The position numbers and the translations under genes are program-made. The notes beneath the pieces are model-generated. The model did not search any database and was not told the DNA's origin. It saw only the letters and a list, made by a program, of their open reading frames with translations. From Acidiphilium iwatense (GTDB lineage: Bacteria; Pseudomonadota; Alphaproteobacteria; Acetobacterales; Acetobacteraceae), in contig NZ_JAKGBZ010000007.1 in the NCBI RefSeq assembly GCF_021556475.1, forward strand, positions 59,837 through 123,836: 64,000 nucleotides of DNA, written 5' to 3'. Of this stretch, positions 25,895 through 36,275 are shown one piece after another (position 1 is the first letter of the stretch; each line of letters begins with the position of its first letter).

Positions 25895-27379
25895 ATGGCA
25901 TTGACCGGCCAGCTCCAGGAGTTCGACGCCACGGCGCTCGCCGCACTGGTCGCGAAAGGTGATGTCTCCGCTGGAGAACTTCTCGAAGCCGCATTGGCGC
26001 GCATCGACGCCGCCGAACCGCGGCTGAACGCCGTCGCGGTCGATATGCGGGATAAAGCGCACAAGCAGGCCGCGGGCAAGCTCACCGGACCGTTCGCCGG
26101 CGTGCCGTTCCTGCTCAAGGATATTCTGCAGGATTATGCGGGCTCGCGCATGACCCTGGGCGCCGTCGCGCTCAGGGACAATATCGCCACGCGCAACGCG
26201 GCCTATGTCGATCGCTGTCTCGCCGCCGGCCTCGTCATCATCGGTTCGACCGCGACACCCGAGCTCGGCCTGAAGGCGACGACCGAAACGATCCTGCATG
26301 GCGCGACCCGCAATCCATGGGGCTTGGATCGCACGCCCGGCGGCTCGTCCGGCGGCTCGGCGGCGGCGGTCGCGGCGCGCATTCTGCCGATGGCCGGCGC
26401 CTCCGATGGCGGCGGTTCGATCCGCATTCCCGCCGCCTATTGCGGGTTGTTCGGTCTGAAACCGTCGCGCGGCCGGATCTCGGAAGGTCCGGCGAACGGC
26501 GAGGGGTGGGAAGGTGCGGTGTGCAGCCATGTGCTCACCCGCAGCGTTCGCGATTCGGCGGCGATGCTCGATGTGCTCGCCGGCCCCGAACCGGGCGATC
26601 CGTTCGTGATCCCGCCGCCCGCGCGTCCGTATGCGCAGGAAGTCGGCGCCGATCCCGGCCGGCTGCGCATCGGGTTTTCGACCCGTTCGCCGATCGGCGG
26701 CGCGGTCGCGCCGGAGATGACCGACGCCGTCGCCAAAGCCGCGACGCTTCTCGAATCCCTTGGCCACCATGTCGAGGAAGCCGAACCGGACATCGATGGC
26801 GGGTTGCTGTCGCGCTGCTATATGGGGCTCTATTTCGGCCATGTCGCCGCGCTGGTCGATGACATCAAGCGCCGGAAGAAAATCCCTGAATCGTCCTTCC
26901 ACCCCGACACGCGAGCCCTGGCGCTGCTCGGCCGGGCGATGTCGGCGGGGGCCTATGTCGAACTGCAAAGCCATTGGAACGGCTTCGCCCGCGCGCTCGG
27001 CGCGTTTCACGCCAGCTACGATCTGTTCCTCACTCCGGTGACGGCGATGGGGCCCGCAAGAATCGGCGAGCTGGAAACGCCGGAACTGCTGCAGACGTTG
27101 TCGAAACTCACCACCGCCCTGCATGCCGGCAAGCTGCTCCTGAAATCCGGCATCGTCGATCAGCTCGCCTACAAGAACCTGGAACGCACGCCGTTCACCC
27201 AACTCGCCAACCTCACCTTCGTCCCGGCAATGTCGGTGCCGCTGCACTGGGGCGAGGATGGAATGCCGGTCGGCGTTCAGTTCACCGCACGGTTCGGCGA
27301 GGAGCACACGCTGCTGCGCCTCGCCGCCCAGCTTGAGCAAGTATCGCCCTGGGCGAACCGGAAGCCGAATTTGAAATAA
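25895..27379 (+). CDS. Amidase (amidase-signature family)
   Basis: A 494-residue amidase-signature enzyme. The Ser-cisSer-Lys triad is visible: Lys in PFLLKDILQDYAG, the first Ser in TPGGSSGGSAAAVAA and the nucleophile in GASDGGGSIRIPAAYCG. These enzymes hydrolyse carboxamides to acid and ammonia; the specific substrate (aryl amide, nitrile-derived amide, 6-aminohexanoate-type) cannot be told. Its place as the last gene of the liv-type operon suggests that the imported compound is an amide or becomes one. The start was chosen at the ATG 7 bp after the livM stop. Confidence 0.9.
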   Translation: MALTGQLQEFDATALAALVAKGDVSAGELLEAALARIDAAEPRLNAVAVDMRDKAHKQAAGKLTGPFAGVPFLLKDILQDYAGSRMTLGAVALRDNIATRNAAYVDRCLAAGLVIIGSTATPELGLKATTETILHGATRNPWGLDRTPGGSSGGSAAAVAARILPMAGASDGGGSIRIPAAYCGLFGLKPSRGRISEGPANGEGWEGAVCSHVLTRSVRDSAAMLDVLAGPEPGDPFVIPPPARPYAQEVGADPGRLRIGFSTRSPIGGAVAPEMTDAVAKAATLLESLGHHVEEAEPDIDGGLLSRCYMGLYFGHVAALVDDIKRRKKIPESSFHPDTRALALLGRAMSAGAYVELQSHWNGFARALGAFHASYDLFLTPVTAMGPARIGELETPELLQTLSKLTTALHAGKLLLKSGIVDQLAYKNLERTPFTQLANLTFVPAMSVPLHWGEDGMPVGVQFTARFGEEHTLLRLAAQLEQVSPWANRKPNLK

Positions 27380-27385
27380 TCGTGA

Positions 27386-27544
27386 TATCGCAACGGACTT
27401 GCGGTATCCGGCAATCCTGGCCGGCGCCTTGAACACAGTGCCGGTGCGGCCCACATCCCGGTCAAGCACGCTCCGGGACGAGCGCCCCGTCCGGCTTGAC
27501 CATGAGGGGGCGATGGTTCAATCGTCCCGAAATCCGTTGCGATA
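27386..27544. repeat. Nested inverted repeats upstream of glgE
   Basis: The 205-bp gap between the amidase and glgE has a perfect 12-bp inverted pair, TATCGCAACGGA at 27386-27397 and TCCGTTGCGATA at 27533-27544. Between them are GGTCAAGC/GCTTGACC (near 27461 and 27494) and CGCCCC/GGGGCG. The whole could fold as one long structured RNA. It could be a terminator, leader or operator; no known class is recognised. Confidence 0.55.
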
Positions 27545-27584
27545 CGAAAACCTGCCGTCCGAGGTTGCGTGAGGATGATGCCGC

Positions 27585-30500
27585 ATGGATGACAAATTCG
27601 TCACGACACTCGCTACAGGCGTCGATGCCGGCCTGTCGGACGAATTGAATGCCTCGCGGCCGCGCGCGGCTCCGTCGTCGATTTATCATCTGCATCCGGG
27701 TCTCGCCGGTGGGACGGCCGCATGGAGCGATTGCGCAAATCATGCGGCGGCGCTCGGCTTCGAGGCGATCCTGCTCGCACCGCCCTTCGCGTCCGGGATG
27801 TCCGATCGCCCCTTTCACGCGCGCGATTTTGACGTTCTGCATCATGATAGCGGCGGGTCCAGTGCCGATCCGGCACTTGCGGGTTTCGCCGCATTGCTCC
27901 GCACGCTCGATATGGCGCTTCTGCTCGATATCGCGATCGACAAGATCGACCGCGATGCAGTCCTCGTGGCCGAACACCCCGACTGGTTCGTCGCGTCTGA
28001 TGACGGGCTGGATTTCCGGTTCATTTCCGAGGCCGATACGCCGGTCGATTGGTGGGATGCGCGCATCGCCGCATGGCAGAAGCTGGGCATCGCGGGATTC
28101 CGGTGCGAGGCGGCACATCGGGTTCCGGCATCTGTCTGGAAACGGCTGATCGGCGCGGCAAAAACCCGCGACGCCGCCACCATTTTCATCGCAACGACAT
28201 TCGGCGCAACCGCGCGGGCGATTCGCAAACTCTCTGGCTGTGGCTTCGATTTTGCCGCATCATCCGCGTGCTGGTGGGATTTTCGCGCCGGCTGGCTCGC
28301 CGATGATGTCGATCGGATCGGCAACGTCGGCAAGATAATCGCTTTCGCGGCACCGCCTTTCGAGCATTCCGGCGAATTTCCGGTGCCAACCGAAACCGCG
28401 GCGCGGCGCGCGCTCGAACTTGCAAGCTTTCTCGGCGATTCCTGGATCATGCCGATGAATTTCGCATCCGGCATGGCCATGCCCGCATCGCGTCTGACGG
28501 CGGCGATCACCACGATCAATGCGCGCCGCCGGCATTATCGCGGGCTGTTCGAGCATCCAGCCCGGATCGTCTCGCCGCCCTCATCCGACGTCGTTGTCCT
28601 CGCACGTGGAACCGCCCATAGCACTTCTAACATTTTTCTCCTCAACGCGTCGCTGGAGCAACAGGTCGCGATCCCGTTTCGCCAGCTTCGGATTTGGCTC
28701 GGCGAAGCGATCGGCGCATTCGAATCCGTCGGCGATATGTGCGGGCGACCGAACCAAAATGACACATCCATCACGCTTGCCGCCGGTGGGGCATCGATGC
28801 TTCGTGCCAATCATTCCGCGCCGATCGTCATCCCGCCACGCTCTCGCCCGACGGCGGAAAACGCGGTAGCCGCCCCGCGAATCGCGATCGAAGCCGTCAC
28901 ACCAGCAGTCGAAAATGGCCGCTTCGCGACGAAGCGTCTGGTCGGCGATCACGTCACGGTCGAGGCCGATTTGATCTGCGACGGTCACGGCGTGCTCGCG
29001 GCCGACCTACTCTGGCGCGGCGTCGACGAAGCGGAATGGTGGCGTACTCCGATGACCCTGCTGAGCAACGATCGCTGGTTCGCCGGCTTTCAGCTCGAAC
29101 GCCTCGGGCGATATCTGTTCACGATCGAAGTCTGGGTCGATCGCTTTGGCGGCTTCGTCGAGGAAATCACCAAAAAACACGCGGCGTCCGTTCCGATCGA
29201 TCTTGAACTGACCGAAGGAATCGGTTTCGTCGAATCGACGGCGCATCGCGCGTCAGCCAGATATGCCGATGATTTTGCCAGGCTTCTCACTAATTTTCGT
29301 GACGATAACCCGGCTCGTCGCCGCCAGTTGCTGACCGATCCAGCAACGATCGCGCTGATGCGCGAATGCGAGGAACGGTGCTTCCTGAGCCGACTGGCAA
29401 CACCGTTCCAAATCGATGCCGAGCGGAAGGCAGCGGGTTTTGCAAGTTGGTATGAAATTTTCCCGCGCAGCCAGAGCGGCGATCCATCCCGCCACGGCAC
29501 GTTCGATGATGTCATCGCGCAATTGCCGCGCATCCGCGCCATGGGTTTCGACGTGCTGTATTTTCCGCCGATTCACCCGATCGGCCGCAAGAACCGCAAG
29601 GGCCGCAACAACGCACTGACCGCAACCCCGGCCGATCCCGGCAGCCCCTATGCCATCGGCGCCGAGGAGGGCGGTTACGACGCGATCCATCCCGAACTTG
29701 GCACATTCGATGATTTTCAAAAACTCTTGGCGGCGGCGGCGGAACATGGCCTTGAAATCGCGCTCGATTTCGCGATCCAGTGCGCACCGGACCACCCCTG
29801 GCTGCGCGAACATCCCGAATGGTTTGACTGGCGGCCCGATGGCTCGATCAAATATGCGGAAAATCCGCCGAAAAAATACGAAGACATCGTCAATGTCGAT
29901 TTCTACACCGAAGGCGCGATGCCGTCGCTATGGGTCGCGCTGCGCGATGTGGTCGTTTTTTGGGTCGATCAGGGCATCCGCATCTTTCGGGTTGATAACC
30001 CGCATACCAAGCCGTTGCCGTTCTGGGAGTGGCTGATCGGCGACATTCGCGCCCATCACCCGGACGTGATTTTCCTCGCGGAAGCATTCACAAGGCCAAA
30101 ATTGATGTACCGATTGGCGAAACTCGGTTTTTCGCAATCCTATACCTACTTTACCTGGCGCAATACCGCACAGGAGTTGAAGGCGTATCTGATCGAGCTG
30201 ACCGAAACGGCGCCACACGGTTTCTTTCGTCCGCATTTCTTCGTCAACACGCCGGACATCAATCCGGTGTTTCTGCAAACATCCGGCCGCCCCGGCTTTC
30301 TGATCCGCGCAGCCCTGGCTGCCACACTTTCGGGCCTGTGGGGCGTCTATAACGGGTTCGAGCTGTGCGAATCGCAAGCCCTGCCCGGCCGCGAGGAATA
30401 TCTCAATTCGGAAAAATATCAGATCCGGGCATGGGATCACGACAGGGAGGGCAATATCATCGAAGAAATCACGGCACTCAACCGCATCCGCCGCCACAAT

Positions 30501-30803
30501 CCGGCCTTGCACAGCCATCTCGGTCTCACCTTCCTGCCGGCCTCCAACGATCAGGTGCTTTATTTCGAAAAATCGAATGTGGATCGTTCCAATGTCATTC
30601 TTGTCGCGATCGGGTTCGATCCGTTCAACCGTCAGGATGCGACGATCGAACTTCCGCTTTGGCGATTCGGACTCCAGGATGACGCTTTTTTGCAGGCCGA
30701 GGATCTGGTGCGCGGCGTGTCGTTCGCCTGGCAAGGCAAGCACCAGATGGTCAGCCTCGATCCGCGGGAAATTCCCTATTGCATCTGGCGGGTATGCCCA
30801 TGA
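27585..30803 (+). CDS. glgE: Maltose-1-phosphate maltosyltransferase GlgE with extra N-terminal domain
   Basis: A 1072-residue GlgE. Residues about 30-420 form a GH13-like domain in which the nucleophile position is Glu175 (FRCEAAHRVP) and the acid position is also lost, so it should be inactive. From about 440 come the N/S domain (IAIEAVTPAVENGRFATKR) and the active GH13_3 domain: Asp804 in FRVDNPHTKP, Glu833 in LAEAFTRP and Asp891 in NTPDINP. GlgE extends linear alpha-1,4-glucan with maltose from maltose-1-phosphate. The N-terminal extension is a feature of several proteobacterial forms, against about 660-700 residues in actinobacteria. The stop overlaps the treS start (ATGA), so maltose-1-phosphate supply and use are translated together. 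Confidence 0.95.
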   Translation: MDDKFVTTLATGVDAGLSDELNASRPRAAPSSIYHLHPGLAGGTAAWSDCANHAAALGFEAILLAPPFASGMSDRPFHARDFDVLHHDSGGSSADPALAGFAALLRTLDMALLLDIAIDKIDRDAVLVAEHPDWFVASDDGLDFRFISEADTPVDWWDARIAAWQKLGIAGFRCEAAHRVPASVWKRLIGAAKTRDAATIFIATTFGATARAIRKLSGCGFDFAASSACWWDFRAGWLADDVDRIGNVGKIIAFAAPPFEHSGEFPVPTETAARRALELASFLGDSWIMPMNFASGMAMPASRLTAAITTINARRRHYRGLFEHPARIVSPPSSDVVVLARGTAHSTSNIFLLNASLEQQVAIPFRQLRIWLGEAIGAFESVGDMCGRPNQNDTSITLAAGGASMLRANHSAPIVIPPRSRPTAENAVAAPRIAIEAVTPAVENGRFATKRLVGDHVTVEADLICDGHGVLAADLLWRGVDEAEWWRTPMTLLSNDRWFAGFQLERLGRYLFTIEVWVDRFGGFVEEITKKHAASVPIDLELTEGIGFVESTAHRASARYADDFARLLTNFRDDNPARRRQLLTDPATIALMRECEERCFLSRLATPFQIDAERKAAGFASWYEIFPRSQSGDPSRHGTFDDVIAQLPRIRAMGFDVLYFPPIHPIGRKNRKGRNNALTATPADPGSPYAIGAEEGGYDAIHPELGTFDDFQKLLAAAAEHGLEIALDFAIQCAPDHPWLREHPEWFDWRPDGSIKYAENPPKKYEDIVNVDFYTEGAMPSLWVALRDVVVFWVDQGIRIFRVDNPHTKPLPFWEWLIGDIRAHHPDVIFLAEAFTRPKLMYRLAKLGFSQSYTYFTWRNTAQELKAYLIELTETAPHGFFRPHFFVNTPDINPVFLQTSGRPGFLIRAALAATLSGLWGVYNGFELCESQALPGREEYLNSEKYQIRAWDHDREGNIIEEITALNRIRRHNPALHSHLGLTFLPASNDQVLYFEKSNVDRSNVILVAIGFDPFNRQDATIELPLWRFGLQDDAFLQAEDLVRGVSFAWQGKHQMVSLDPREIPYCIWRVCP

Positions 30804-33800
30804 AACGCCCGATGAAATCGGCTGCGAGTCCCCCGAATGACGATCCGCTGTGGTATAAGGACGCGGTGATCTACCAAGTTCATGTCAAGTCTTTTTTCGA
30901 CAAGAACAATGACGGTGTGGGCGATTTTATCGGACTTATGGAGAAATTGGACTACATCGCGGAGCTTGGAGTCACGGCGATCTGGCTTCTGCCATTCTAC
31001 CCATCGCCCAGGCGGGACGACGGCTACGACATCAGCTCCTACCGCGCAGTCCACGAAGAATATGGCACGCTCGCCGATCTACGTCGTCTTATCGACGCGG
31101 CGCATCAGCGCGGCATTCGCGTGATTACCGAACTGGTCATCAACCACACTTCGGACCAGCACCCGTGGTTTCAGCGTGCCCGCGCGGCAAAACCGGGCTC
31201 GGCCGCACGCAATTACTATGTCTGGTCCGACAACGACCAGAAATACGATGGCACGCGCATCATTTTCATCGACACCGAGAAATCGAATTGGACATGGGAT
31301 GCGGTGGCCGGCGCCTACTACTGGCATCGTTTCTACAGCCATCAACCCGATCTCAATTTCGACAATCCGCGGGTTCTCCATGATGTCCTGGCGATCATGC
31401 GGTTCTGGCTCGACCTTGGCGTCGACGGCTTACGGCTCGACGCCGTGCCCTATCTCGTCGAACGGGAAGGCACGAATAACGAAAACCTTCCCGAGACCCA
31501 TGCGATCCTCAAGCAAATCCGCGAAGCAATGGATCGGCACTCGCCGGGGCGGATGCTGCTTGCCGAAGCGAATCAATGGCCGGAAGACGCCCAGCAATAT
31601 TTCGGCAATGGCGATGAATGCCATATGGCGTTTCACTTTCCGCTGATGCCGCGCATGTATATGGCGATCGCCCAGGAAGATCGTTTCCCGATTTCCGACA
31701 TCATGCGCCAGACGCCGGCAATCCCGGAATCCTGTCAATGGGCGGTGTTTTTGCGCAATCACGATGAACTTACGCTTGAAATGGTCACCGATTCCGAGCG
31801 CGACTATCTCTGGGAAACCTATGCCGGAGACCGGCGCGCGAGGCTCAATCTCGGAATTCGCCGCCGGCTTGCGCCCTTGCTCGAACACGATCGGCGGCGC
31901 ATCGAACTGATGAACGGCTTGTTGCTCTCGATGCCCGGAACCCCGGTAATCTACTATGGCGATGAAATCGGCATGGGCGATAACATCCATCTTGGCGATC
32001 GTGATGGCGTGCGCACCCCGATGCAATGGTCGCCCGACCGCAATGGCGGATTCTCTCGCGTGAATCCGGCGCAACTTGTCCTGCCGCCGATCATGGACCC
32101 GATCTATGGTTATCAGTCGGTCAATGTCGAGGCGCAGGCTGCCGACTCGCATTCGCTGCTGAACTGGATGCGGCGGATGCTGGCCATGCGCAGCCGCCAT
32201 CGCGCCTTCGGCCGCGGCACGCTTCGGTTTCTCTATCCCGGCAATCGCAAAATCCTTGCCTATATCCGCGAGTTCGCCGAGTCCGACGATGAAGACGAGG
32301 TTATTCTCTGCGTCTACAATCTCTCGCGCACCGCGCAGGCGGTCGAGCTCGATCTCAGCGCCCTGGCGGGGCGCGCTCCGGTCGATCTCCTCGGCGGATC
32401 GCCATTTCCGCCGGTGGGCGAACTGCCATACATGCTTACTTTGCCGCCTTATGCCTTCTACTGGTTCAGCCTTGCCAGCGAAGGCACGATGCCGAGTTGG
32501 CGTATCCAGCCGTCAGAATCATTGCCCGAATTCGCCACACTCGTGATGCGCAACGGCTTGTCGGATGTGCTAAATACCGAAGCGCGTCGCGTGCTGGAAA
32601 CCGAGAGTCTGCCGAATTACCTGGCGCGGCGCCGCTGGTTTGCGGGAAAAGATCGCCAGATCAAGGCGGCAACGCTGGGGCGTGCGGATATCGTCGGCAG
32701 CGAAGAGACCGGCCTTCTCCTTGCGGAAGTGAATGTCGAAGCAGGGGAAACACAAGAAACATATCAGGTGCCGCTTTCCGTTAACTGGGATGACGAGACG
32801 ACAAATCCCTTGGTGCAGCAACTGGCGCTGGCACGAATCCGGCGGCATCGCCGGGTCGGTTACCTCACCGATGCTTTTGCGCTGGATACGCTGCCACACA
32901 ACATCATTGCCAACCTTCGCGACAGCACGCGCATCGAGCTCAAAGACGGCGAAATCCGGTTTTTGCCGACAACTCAAATCGACGATCTTCCACTGACCGA
33001 TGATGCGGAAATCCGGCGCTTCTCGGCCGAACAATCGAACAGCTCGATGATCGTTGGCGATGCCGCGATCATCAAGGTTCTGCGCCGAATCGAGAGCGGC
33101 CTTCACCCCGAAACCGAAATGAGCCGCTTTTTGACCGAGGCCGGATACGCCAACACACCTGCATTGCTTGGCGAAGTCATCCGCTCGAATGCCGACGGAC
33201 AGAACAATACGTTGATCGTCGTGCAGCGCTTCGTTCGCAATCAAGGCGATGCCTGGCAATGGACTTTGGATTCGCTGGGCCGTGCGGTCGATACCGCAAT
33301 CCACGCGAAGCTCGACGAAGCAGGGGAGGCGGACGCACTCGCGAGCTATCTGCCTTTCGCTGCGACAATGGGTCGACGTTTGGCTGAAATGCACGCAATT
33401 CTTGCAACACCAACCGAATCGCCCGACTTTAATCCACTAAATGCCACAGAAGGCGACGCCAAAGAATGGGTAAATACCGCGCACAATCAACTCGGAGCTG
33501 CCTTTGCTGCTCTGGCGCGCGCGCGCGATCATGTCGAGGACGCGGTTGCAGAGGAAATCGATGCACTGATCGCCGCGCGAGGCATGCTTGAAGCAGCTTT
33601 ACCTGGATTGGGCGAGGCCGGGATTGGAACCCTGAAAACGCGCATTCATGGGGATTTTCACCTTGGTCAGATCCTTGCGGCTCAGGGCGATGCCTATCTC
33701 ATCGACTTCGAGGGCGAACCGGCGAAACCGCTTGCGCTGCGCCGGGCCAAGGCATCTCCGTTGCGTGACGTTGCGGGATTGTTGCGCTCGTTCGATTACG

Positions 33801-34120
33801 CCGCAGCTTCGGTTGAGCGCGCGACCTTTGCTTCGACTGATCGTGTTCGGGAGCGCCGACAGTCAATCCTGACCCGCTTTGTCGTCGCGTCAAGCGCAAG
33901 CTTCACCGACGCCTATCGGAGCGTGGCTGCCGAAGCGGTTCATCCATGGGTTGCCGAGGGCACGTGGGATCGGTTGCTATCGTTGTTTCTGATCGAAAAA
34001 GCCGCATACGAAATCTGCTACGAAACAGCAAATCGCCCCTCGTGGCTTGATATTCCCCTTGGCGGACTGATCCATCTCTGCGCCACGATTGCCGAAGGAG
34101 AGTTCGATGCCGGCATTTGA
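30800..34120 (+). CDS. treS: Trehalose synthase-maltokinase fusion (TreS-Mak)
   Basis: A 1106-residue fusion. The N-terminal GH13_16 domain (about 20-560) isomerises trehalose and maltose: [14 protein letters not shown], nucleophile Asp214 in [10 protein letters not shown], Glu256 in [11 protein letters not shown], and [12 protein letters not shown]. The C-terminal domain (about 590-1100) is a maltokinase with [14 protein letters not shown] at its start and the kinase motif [12 protein letters not shown] (Asp952) with YLIDFEGEP. It thus makes maltose-1-phosphate from trehalose in one polypeptide, feeding GlgE. ATG 30800 overlaps the glgE stop; ATG 30794 is also possible. The kinase half has lower GC than the rest of the window. 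Confidence 0.95.
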   Translation: MKRPMKSAASPPNDDPLWYKDAVIYQVHVKSFFDKNNDGVGDFIGLMEKLDYIAELGVTAIWLLPFYPSPRRDDGYDISSYRAVHEEYGTLADLRRLIDAAHQRGIRVITELVINHTSDQHPWFQRARAAKPGSAARNYYVWSDNDQKYDGTRIIFIDTEKSNWTWDAVAGAYYWHRFYSHQPDLNFDNPRVLHDVLAIMRFWLDLGVDGLRLDAVPYLVEREGTNNENLPETHAILKQIREAMDRHSPGRMLLAEANQWPEDAQQYFGNGDECHMAFHFPLMPRMYMAIAQEDRFPISDIMRQTPAIPESCQWAVFLRNHDELTLEMVTDSERDYLWETYAGDRRARLNLGIRRRLAPLLEHDRRRIELMNGLLLSMPGTPVIYYGDEIGMGDNIHLGDRDGVRTPMQWSPDRNGGFSRVNPAQLVLPPIMDPIYGYQSVNVEAQAADSHSLLNWMRRMLAMRSRHRAFGRGTLRFLYPGNRKILAYIREFAESDDEDEVILCVYNLSRTAQAVELDLSALAGRAPVDLLGGSPFPPVGELPYMLTLPPYAFYWFSLASEGTMPSWRIQPSESLPEFATLVMRNGLSDVLNTEARRVLETESLPNYLARRRWFAGKDRQIKAATLGRADIVGSEETGLLLAEVNVEAGETQETYQVPLSVNWDDETTNPLVQQLALARIRRHRRVGYLTDAFALDTLPHNIIANLRDSTRIELKDGEIRFLPTTQIDDLPLTDDAEIRRFSAEQSNSSMIVGDAAIIKVLRRIESGLHPETEMSRFLTEAGYANTPALLGEVIRSNADGQNNTLIVVQRFVRNQGDAWQWTLDSLGRAVDTAIHAKLDEAGEADALASYLPFAATMGRRLAEMHAILATPTESPDFNPLNATEGDAKEWVNTAHNQLGAAFAALARARDHVEDAVAEEIDALIAARGMLEAALPGLGEAGIGTLKTRIHGDFHLGQILAAQGDAYLIDFEGEPAKPLALRRAKASPLRDVAGLLRSFDYAAASVERATFASTDRVRERRQSILTRFVVASSASFTDAYRSVAAEAVHPWVAEGTWDRLLSLFLIEKAAYEICYETANRPSWLDIPLGGLIHLCATIAEGEFDAGI

Positions 34121-36275
34121 CAGCGCCGCGCTGGATGCGCTTGCCGCCGGTCGGTATGGCGATCCTTTTGCAATCCTTGGCCCGCACGAAGCTAGTGGTC
34201 ACGTCGTAGTGCGGACAATCCAGCCGGGAGCACGCGGCGTCGATCTGCTCACATCCTCCGGCGAAAAGCCAATTACAATGCGGTGTATTCATGAAGCAGG
34301 AATTTTCGAAGGCGAACTAACACGGAATGATACCTATCGCCTGCGGGTCGATTGGGGCGGTTCGGTGCAGATTTTCGATGATTCCTATCGATTTCCGCCT
34401 TTGCTCGGCGATCTCGATCTGCATCTGCTGGGCGAGGGGCGGCAGTTGAAACTCGCCGATTGTCTTGGCGCGGTCTTCATGCGGATTGATGGCGTCGCTG
34501 GCGTGCGCTTCGCGATCTGGGCACCGAATGCGTGTCGTGTTTCGGTGATCGGCGACTTCAACGCCTGGGACGGCCGGCGCCACTCGATGCGGTTGCGCCA
34601 CGGCGCTGGCGTCTGGGAGCTGTTCATTCCAGGCTTGGCAATCGGCAGTCTATACAAATTCGAGATCCTGACACGCGATGGTGCGATCCTGCTGAAAGCC
34701 GACCCGATCGCACGGCAATTTGAAGGGCCGCCTGCCACAGCCGCCATCGTCGGCGATAACGCGCCATTTTCCTGGACCGACGACTTGTGGATGCAGCGGC
34801 GCAATGCCCATTCCGACGCACCGTTGTCGATCTACGAAGTTCATGTGGCATCCTGGCGTCGCCATGACGATGGGCGCCCGTTCCTCTGGCGCGAACTTGC
34901 CGACACGCTGATCCCCTACGTTACCGATCTTGGTTTCACCCATATCGAATTTATGCCGATAATGGCACACCCTTTCGGCGGTTCCTGGGGTTATCAACCC
35001 TTGTCACAATTCGCCCCAATGCCGATTCTCGGCACGCCTGACGAATTCGCTTTTTTCGTCGATCGTTGCCACGTGGCTGGGCTTGGCGTCATTCTCGATT
35101 GGGTTCCCGCGCATTTCCCGACCGACGCCTATGGTTTGATTCGATTCGACGGCACGGCCCTCTACGAACATGAAGACCCACGCGAGGGATTTCATCAGGA
35201 CTGGAATACGTTGATCTATAATTTTGGCCGCAACGAAGTTCGCAACTTCCTGATCGCGAGCGCTCTGTTTTGGCTCGATCGCTATCACGTTGACGGCATC
35301 AGGGTCGATGCCGTCGCGTCGATGCTTTATCGCGACTATTCGCGCGCCGAAGGGCAATGGATTCCAAACCGTTTCGGCGGCCGGGAAAATCTCGAAGCGA
35401 TCGACTTTCTTCTCGAATTATCAGACGCGATCACCGAATACGCGCCAGGATCAATGCTGATCGCCGAGGAATCGACAGCGTGGCCCGGCGTCAGCGCTCC
35501 GGTAGACAAAGGCGGCCTCGGCTTCACCCATAAATGGAACATGGGATGGATGCACGATACCCTGCGATATATCGCGCAGGACCCGATCAACCGCCGCTAT
35601 CATCACGACGACATGACTTTCGGACTGATCTATGCGTTTTCAGAACGGTTTATTTTACCGATCTCGCATGACGAAGTCGTCTACGGAAAATCGTCGTTGC
35701 TCGGAAAAATGCCCGGCGACAACTGGCAGCGCTTCGCCAATCTACGCGCCTATCTCTCTTTCATGTGGACCCAGCCGGGCAAGAAACTTCTATTCATGGG
35801 TCAGGAGTTCGGCCAAGCCAACGAATGGAATCATGACCTCCAGCTTGCCTGGCCAGAGGCTGAGGCACCGCATCATGGGGGGGTGCGCCATCTCGTTCGC
35901 GATTTGAACCGCGTCTATTGTGCGGAACCTGCATTGTCCTGCACCGATTTCGACCCATCGGGGTTTCGCTGGCTTATCGGCGACGATCGCAACCAAAGCG
36001 TATTCGCATGGCTGCGCCAAACTGGCAATTCGGAAGAGACGATCCTGGTCGTTGCCAATTTCACACCCGTCCCGCGCCACGCCTATCGTGTTGGCGTGCC
36101 GTCTCCGGGTCATTGGGTGGAGGTGCTGAACAGCGATGCCGCGACTTACGGCGGCTCCGATCTCGGCAATCTTGGCGGGGCCAACGCAGAAACCGTTGCA
36201 AGCCACGGCATGGCGGCCTCGCTTTCTCTGACATTACCACCGCTCGGCGTGCTTATTCTGCGCAAGGATCGCTGA
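34107..36275 (+). CDS. glgB: 1,4-alpha-glucan branching enzyme
   Basis: A 722-residue branching enzyme with two N-terminal beta-sandwich modules (first with [20 protein letters not shown], second CBM48 with [21 protein letters not shown]), the GH13_9 barrel with [11 protein letters not shown], nucleophile Asp401 in [15 protein letters not shown] and acid Glu454 in [10 protein letters not shown], then [16 protein letters not shown]. It introduces alpha-1,6 branches into the glucan made by GlgE. ATG 34107 has GAAGGAG upstream and overlaps the end of treS by 14 bp. Full length and all motifs intact. Confidence 0.96.
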   Translation: MPAFDSAALDALAAGRYGDPFAILGPHEASGHVVVRTIQPGARGVDLLTSSGEKPITMRCIHEAGIFEGELTRNDTYRLRVDWGGSVQIFDDSYRFPPLLGDLDLHLLGEGRQLKLADCLGAVFMRIDGVAGVRFAIWAPNACRVSVIGDFNAWDGRRHSMRLRHGAGVWELFIPGLAIGSLYKFEILTRDGAILLKADPIARQFEGPPATAAIVGDNAPFSWTDDLWMQRRNAHSDAPLSIYEVHVASWRRHDDGRPFLWRELADTLIPYVTDLGFTHIEFMPIMAHPFGGSWGYQPLSQFAPMPILGTPDEFAFFVDRCHVAGLGVILDWVPAHFPTDAYGLIRFDGTALYEHEDPREGFHQDWNTLIYNFGRNEVRNFLIASALFWLDRYHVDGIRVDAVASMLYRDYSRAEGQWIPNRFGGRENLEAIDFLLELSDAITEYAPGSMLIAEESTAWPGVSAPVDKGGLGFTHKWNMGWMHDTLRYIAQDPINRRYHHDDMTFGLIYAFSERFILPISHDEVVYGKSSLLGKMPGDNWQRFANLRAYLSFMWTQPGKKLLFMGQEFGQANEWNHDLQLAWPEAEAPHHGGVRHLVRDLNRVYCAEPALSCTDFDPSGFRWLIGDDRNQSVFAWLRQTGNSEETILVVANFTPVPRHAYRVGVPSPGHWVEVLNSDAATYGGSDLGNLGGANAETVASHGMAASLSLTLPPLGVLILRKDR

